This document shows positions 61,115-64,000 of a stretch of DNA of 64,000 nt, piece after piece. Below the pieces are notes generated by a model. That model was given only the letters and a program-made list of their open reading frames with translations, did no database searches and was not told the origin of the DNA. Every line of letters starts with the position of its first letter. Within the stretch, counting starts at the first letter, position 1. The stretch comes from Maricaulis sp048269565 (GTDB taxonomy: Bacteria > Pseudomonadota > Alphaproteobacteria > Caulobacterales > Maricaulaceae), in NCBI RefSeq assembly GCF_048269565.1, contig NZ_JBLXIK010000001.1, positions 637,921 through 701,920 on the forward strand. The letters run 5' to 3'. A program made the translations under genes and the position numbers.

Positions 61115-63088
61115 ATGTCAGCCACAAACAGCAACGCCGAACGCACCGCCGCGATCAAGGCCGCTGACGAACAGTGGTGGAAGGGCTGGTGGGCGGCGGA
61201 TTTCTCCTGGGAGGGTCTGGCGAAGCATGACTGGCAGGGCTGGTCCGTGACGCCGGAGAAAAAACTGGTCGAAACCGTCGATGCGCCTGACGGCTCCCGC
61301 CAAGCGAGCCTGCAGGACTATTACCGCTGGGACTGGACCACCAAACGCCTGCGCGGCGACAAGGCAATGGCGACCGCGAAACTGCTGGACGACACACCGG
61401 GCCAACCACGCTTTCACATCCTGCACGTGCCGGAACGCTGGCAGGATGGATCGGAGAGCTGGAAAACGGACGCAACCGATGATCGCTGGGCAAGTGTGGA
61501 GACAGAATTGCTGGCGCTCATCCAAGCCGCCCGCCCTTGTGATGTTATTGCCGATGGGCCTGGAAAGGGCGGGATAGAGGGCGCGGATCGCCGGACCCAG
61601 CTCGCAGGGGCCCAGCTGCGAAATCTGCCCCGCCCACCCGCCTCGCCGCCTCAAACTCTCGAAATCGGGCCGGAAAGCGACGAGGCACAGCGCCCCGGCC
61701 AGTCGGGCGCCTGGCATCTCAACGCGACACGAACCCGCTGGCTGGCCCATCTGGATGGCCAAGGAGCAGTTTTTGGTTCTCCCGCAGATTTTTCCAGCGC
61801 GCAATTCTCCGGCGGTAACACCAACTTCCAAGACGCGCAGTTCTCCGGCGGGGACGCCGACTTCAGAAAGGCGCAGTTCTCCGGCGGGGACGCCGACTTC
61901 GGAAACGCGCAGTTCTCCGGCGGACACGCCAACTTCATTAACGCGCAGTTCTCCGGCGGGTACGCCGACTTCAAAGACGCGCAGTTCTCCGGCGGGGACG
62001 CCGACTTCAGAAAGGCGCAGTTCTCCGGCGGTACCGCCTACTTTATCCACCTGCAGTTCTCCGGCGGGAACGCCGACTTCACCGACGCGCAGTTCTCCGG
62101 CGGGCACGGCGACTTCCATAACGCGCAGTTCGAACATGCCGTCAGCTTTCGAACCGCGGTCTTCCACAATGTGGCGAACTTTTCTCGCAGCCGCTTTCCG
62201 GCAGGCTCGGCAGACAGAAATCGCGCTTTCGTCGGTGTCCGGTTCAAGGAGCCGGTTATGTTCGCGAAAGTAGAGCATCTCCCCTTTTCCGCCTTTGACG
62301 ATGCCCTGCTGGAAAAAGGCATCGTGCTGACGGCGGAAGCCCCGCGCGAGAGCGAGTTTCGGCGGTCCCTGCGCGACGTCCGCTTGGCCTTGAATGCGAA
62401 AATGCGCGCCCTGTTCTGGCAAGACCAGTTGCGCCGCTGGCTGCCCGGGCAGAACCGAAGCGAATGGCATGACTTCTATGGCGCGCTCGAGGGCGGTTGC
62501 CGTGTGTTGAAGCAAGCGATGAAAGCGGCCGGCGATTCCCAGCGGGAGCAGCAATTCTACCGCTATGAGCTGATCGCACGCCGCAAACGGCCCTCCAACA
62601 AAGTGTTCTGGGATGGCGATTCACCGGTTTCGATTTTCGAGAAAGGGTTGTCCTGGATCTATGGACTGACGGCCGGCTATGGCGCGTCGATTGCGCGGCC
62701 GCTCTTCGTGGCGGCGGCAGCATCGCTGGTCTTTGCTGCCATCTTCTCAGTCTGGGCTCGCGGCGTGTCGGGCGATCCGGTCGATATCGCTTCGCTATGG
62801 CCGTCCGTGCGCGATGGCACGCTCTGGCAGTTCATCCCGCAGAGCCTGTCCGATGGCCGCTTTGCGGCGGCCTCGGAATTTGCCCTGCAAAATCTCCTCC
62901 GCCCGTTCGGCGTCTGGTTGCCCGGCTTTCCCGGATCGGAAGCGGGTTGGGCGATGGATTTCAAAGCCAATACCGGACCGGCCGGCTGGAACTGGGTGCG
63001 CATTGTCGCCTCTATCCAGTCCTTTTTCTCGATCGTGATGCTCTTCCTTTCTGCCCTGGCCCTGCGCCGCAAATTCCAGATCAGCTAG
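61115..63088 (+). CDS. membrane protein with nine 12-residue pentapeptide-like repeats
   Basis: A 657-residue protein: an N-terminal Trp-rich domain (about 1-110, with Lys-His-Asp-Trp-Gln-Gly-Trp), nine repeats of 12 residues (229-336) with the core Ala-Gln-Phe-Ser-Gly-Gly, a linker, and a C-terminal part with two membrane helices (about 524-546 and 633-651). Repeats with Phe every five or seven residues form a right-handed beta helix. The family is membrane-bound with unknown function. I chose the ATG at 61115 (GGGA 7 nt upstream); an ATG at 61076 is also possible. It overlaps the convergent ABA4-like gene by 4 nt. Confidence 0.82.
   Translation: MSATNSNAERTAAIKAADEQWWKGWWAADFSWEGLAKHDWQGWSVTPEKKLVETVDAPDGSRQASLQDYYRWDWTTKRLRGDKAMATAKLLDDTPGQPRFHILHVPERWQDGSESWKTDATDDRWASVETELLALIQAARPCDVIADGPGKGGIEGADRRTQLAGAQLRNLPRPPASPPQTLEIGPESDEAQRPGQSGAWHLNATRTRWLAHLDGQGAVFGSPADFSSAQFSGGNTNFQDAQFSGGDADFRKAQFSGGDADFGNAQFSGGHANFINAQFSGGYADFKDAQFSGGDADFRKAQFSGGTAYFIHLQFSGGNADFTDAQFSGGHGDFHNAQFEHAVSFRTAVFHNVANFSRSRFPAGSADRNRAFVGVRFKEPVMFAKVEHLPFSAFDDALLEKGIVLTAEAPRESEFRRSLRDVRLALNAKMRALFWQDQLRRWLPGQNRSEWHDFYGALEGGCRVLKQAMKAAGDSQREQQFYRYELIARRKRPSNKVFWDGDSPVSIFEKGLSWIYGLTAGYGASIARPLFVAAAASLVFAAIFSVWARGVSGDPVDIASLWPSVRDGTLWQFIPQSLSDGRFAAASEFALQNLLRPFGVWLPGFPGSEAGWAMDFKANTGPAGWNWVRIVASIQSFFSIVMLFLSALALRRKFQIS
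61799..62122. repeat. nine tandem 36-bp repeats in the pentapeptide gene
   Basis: Nine units of 36 bp, each opening with gcgca(g/a)ttctccggcgg or a close variant, with variable second halves. They keep the reading frame and encode Ala-Gln-Phe-Ser-Gly-Gly-X-Ala-Asp-Phe-X-X. Near-identical DNA suggests recent expansion by slippage or recombination. Confidence 0.9.
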
Positions 63089-63531
63089 TCCTCCGCCAGC
63101 CCCCAGCCCCCCTTCCCCGTCAGCTTGCGGCCGACGAGATAGATCGCCAGCCCCACAGGCCCGAACATCAGCGTGAAGAACAGGCTCGGGGCCATCAGCC
63201 AGTAGGGCACGTCGCGGCGCAGCGTGTCGCGGGCGATCCAGGCGCCGATGAAGAGGTCGAAGACGAGATAATGGGTCCAGCCGGTCAGGGCGCCGACCGG
63301 GTGGGCGAAGAGGGCCATCACGCCGGCGAGGGTGGAAAAGCCGGCGCCGTCGCTGGCCTGGCCGAAGACGATGCCGGCGGAGAGGAAGCTCAGATAAATC
63401 GCGCCGAGCAGGAGCGGCAAGAAGGCGGTGTGAACCAGGCGCTGCGTCCAGCTCCAGCGCGGCGCGAACAGCAGCAGGGCCCAGGCCGGGAAGATGATCA
63501 GGTGGAGGGCGAAATAGAGGGTTTCATACAT
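63085..63531 (-). CDS. ABA4-like (DUF4281) membrane protein
   Basis: A 148-residue protein with four hydrophobic helices and the motif Val-Phe-Asp-Leu-Phe-Ile-Gly-Ala-Trp-Ile-Ala-Arg-Asp of ABA4-like (DUF4281) proteins; plant ABA4 acts in carotenoid metabolism, but bacterial members are uncharacterised. The stop overlaps the pentapeptide gene by 4 nt. Palindromic repeats lie upstream in 63626-63872. Confidence 0.85.
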   Translation of the reverse strand: MYETLYFALHLIIFPAWALLLFAPRWSWTQRLVHTAFLPLLLGAIYLSFLSAGIVFGQASDGAGFSTLAGVMALFAHPVGALTGWTHYLVFDLFIGAWIARDTLRRDVPYWLMAPSLFFTLMFGPVGLAIYLVGRKLTGKGGWGLAED

Positions 63532-63625
63532 GGCGGATCTCCTTGGGCGCGATGGAGCCTGTGGCGGGCGGCTGCGTCAAGGTTGCGAGGTTTTGTGGAG
63601 CGCCGGCCCAACGAATACAGAACGT

Positions 63626-63723
63626 CTTCCCCCGGATTTATTCCGGGGCCTGCCGGAGGGGAATCCAGCCAGTCTCCCAACCGCAGGCAGACCCCGGAAT
63701 TCGCTACGCTCCTCCGGGGGAAG
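63626..63723. repeat. palindromic intergenic repeat
   Basis: cttcccccgga (63626-63636) is the reverse complement of tccgggggaag (63713-63723), with a second ccccgga-like hairpin inside. It shares the cttcccc/ggggaag core with 2600-2622 and 29708-29728. Confidence 0.7.
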
Positions 63724-63789
63724 TGGTGTGTTTTGTGTTGGGGTGGCGCGCAATCGCCGACTTATCCCCCACGTCTCACAACTAGCCCA

Positions 63790-63872
63790 CGTCATCCCGG
63801 CGAAGGCCGGGACCTCGACATGGCAGGCGCGGAGCCCGTGATATCGAGGTCCTGACTTGCGTCAGGATGACG
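63790..63872. repeat. nested palindromic repeat
   Basis: cgtcatcc pairs with ggatgacg at the ends, and gacctcga with tcgaggtc inside. Repeats of this kind (gtcatcccggcgaaggccggg) are dispersed between genes in many alphaproteobacteria. Confidence 0.75.
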
Positions 63873-64000
63873 AATTTTTGCTGATGTTATCCCCACCCCC
63901 TCGCGCTTGGCGCATAATCGCCTCGTTCCGGTTGCACGGGAGGCGTGAGCTCAGTCACTTGCGGCGATCGGGAGCGTGGAGCTCGTCCGGGCAGAGGGGT

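Larger units (their letters stand above)
63532..64000. other. gene-free right end with palindromic repeats
   Basis: About 470 nt with no gene visible. It contains an 11-bp inverted repeat (63626-63636 with 63713-63723) around ccccgga/tccgggg arms and a nested palindrome 63790-63872 (cgtcatcc/ggatgacg ends, gacctcga/tcgaggtc inside). The last 110 nt look structured but match no RNA I know. A gene or RNA may begin beyond the edge. Confidence 0.5.

Noticed and set aside
61799..62122. Regular 36-bp repeats, CRISPR-like in spacing
   Set aside because: Units are directly adjacent, keep the reading frame and encode pentapeptide-like repeats; there are no spacers or cas genes.
63890..64000. Possible RNA gene at the right edge
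   Set aside because: GC-rich and foldable, but no known RNA motif and it is cut by the window end.

Overview
The window is a high-GC alphaproteobacterial chromosome segment. A PodJ-type polar organiser, its promoter rich in GANTC (CcrM) sites, a class I lysyl-tRNA synthetase, and the alphaproteobacterial forms of SerC and the Lhr/PdeM pair all point to the Caulobacterales/Maricaulales (stalked or dimorphic, Maricaulis/Hyphomonas-like marine bacteria). That placement is inferred from gene content and style, not from a search.

Layout. 1-3000: two related small secreted proteins, a YkgJ-type cysteine-cluster protein, a hypothetical protein, then about 1 kb without genes that carries dispersed palindromic repeats and a perfect 27-bp inverted repeat. 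3027-5743: an AT-richer island with a DUF262 (ParB-like nuclease fold) gene coupled to a HEPN-type RNase gene, probably an anti-phage module, and a third membrane-protein gene whose start is preceded by a G9 tract. 5887-8268: a TPP riboswitch heading a yjbR-thiC operon. 8369-26037: accessory and housekeeping genes, namely a serine beta-lactamase-fold hydrolase with an AraC regulator, an acyltransferase, purA, a PIG-L deacetylase with a PagL-like lipid A deacylase, serC, a class V aminotransferase, a DMT exporter, thiD, secreted proteins, a LysR regulator and a GST. 26164-33981: one long fatty-acid beta-oxidation operon (MerR regulator, two acyl-CoA dehydrogenases, PaiB-like flavoprotein, thiolase, FadJ-like fusion) between a perfect palindromic operator and an intrinsic terminator.

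34067-55581: a secreted protein with an acidic repeat tail, podJ, a TauE/SafE exporter with its TIGR02186 partner, the DNA-damage pair pdeM/Lhr, MscS, thioesterases, a DCC-family protein, a MATE exporter, DUF952-pyrD, an S24-like regulator lacking its protease residues, a P450, and an XRE/membrane-protein pair. 55661-58188: a complete 2.53-kb IS1595-type element with perfect 26-bp terminal inverted repeats, carrying a transposase and four cargo genes including a DUF3800 protein. 58225-64000: an EF-hand-like protein, a 555-nt gene-free stretch, the class I LysRS, a membrane protein with nine 12-residue pentapeptide-type repeats, an ABA4-like protein, and a repeat-rich gene-free right end.

The parts most likely to reward follow-up are the DUF262-HEPN island with its G9-controlled neighbour and the cargo-bearing IS1595-type element. 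No tRNA, rRNA or CRISPR array was seen.
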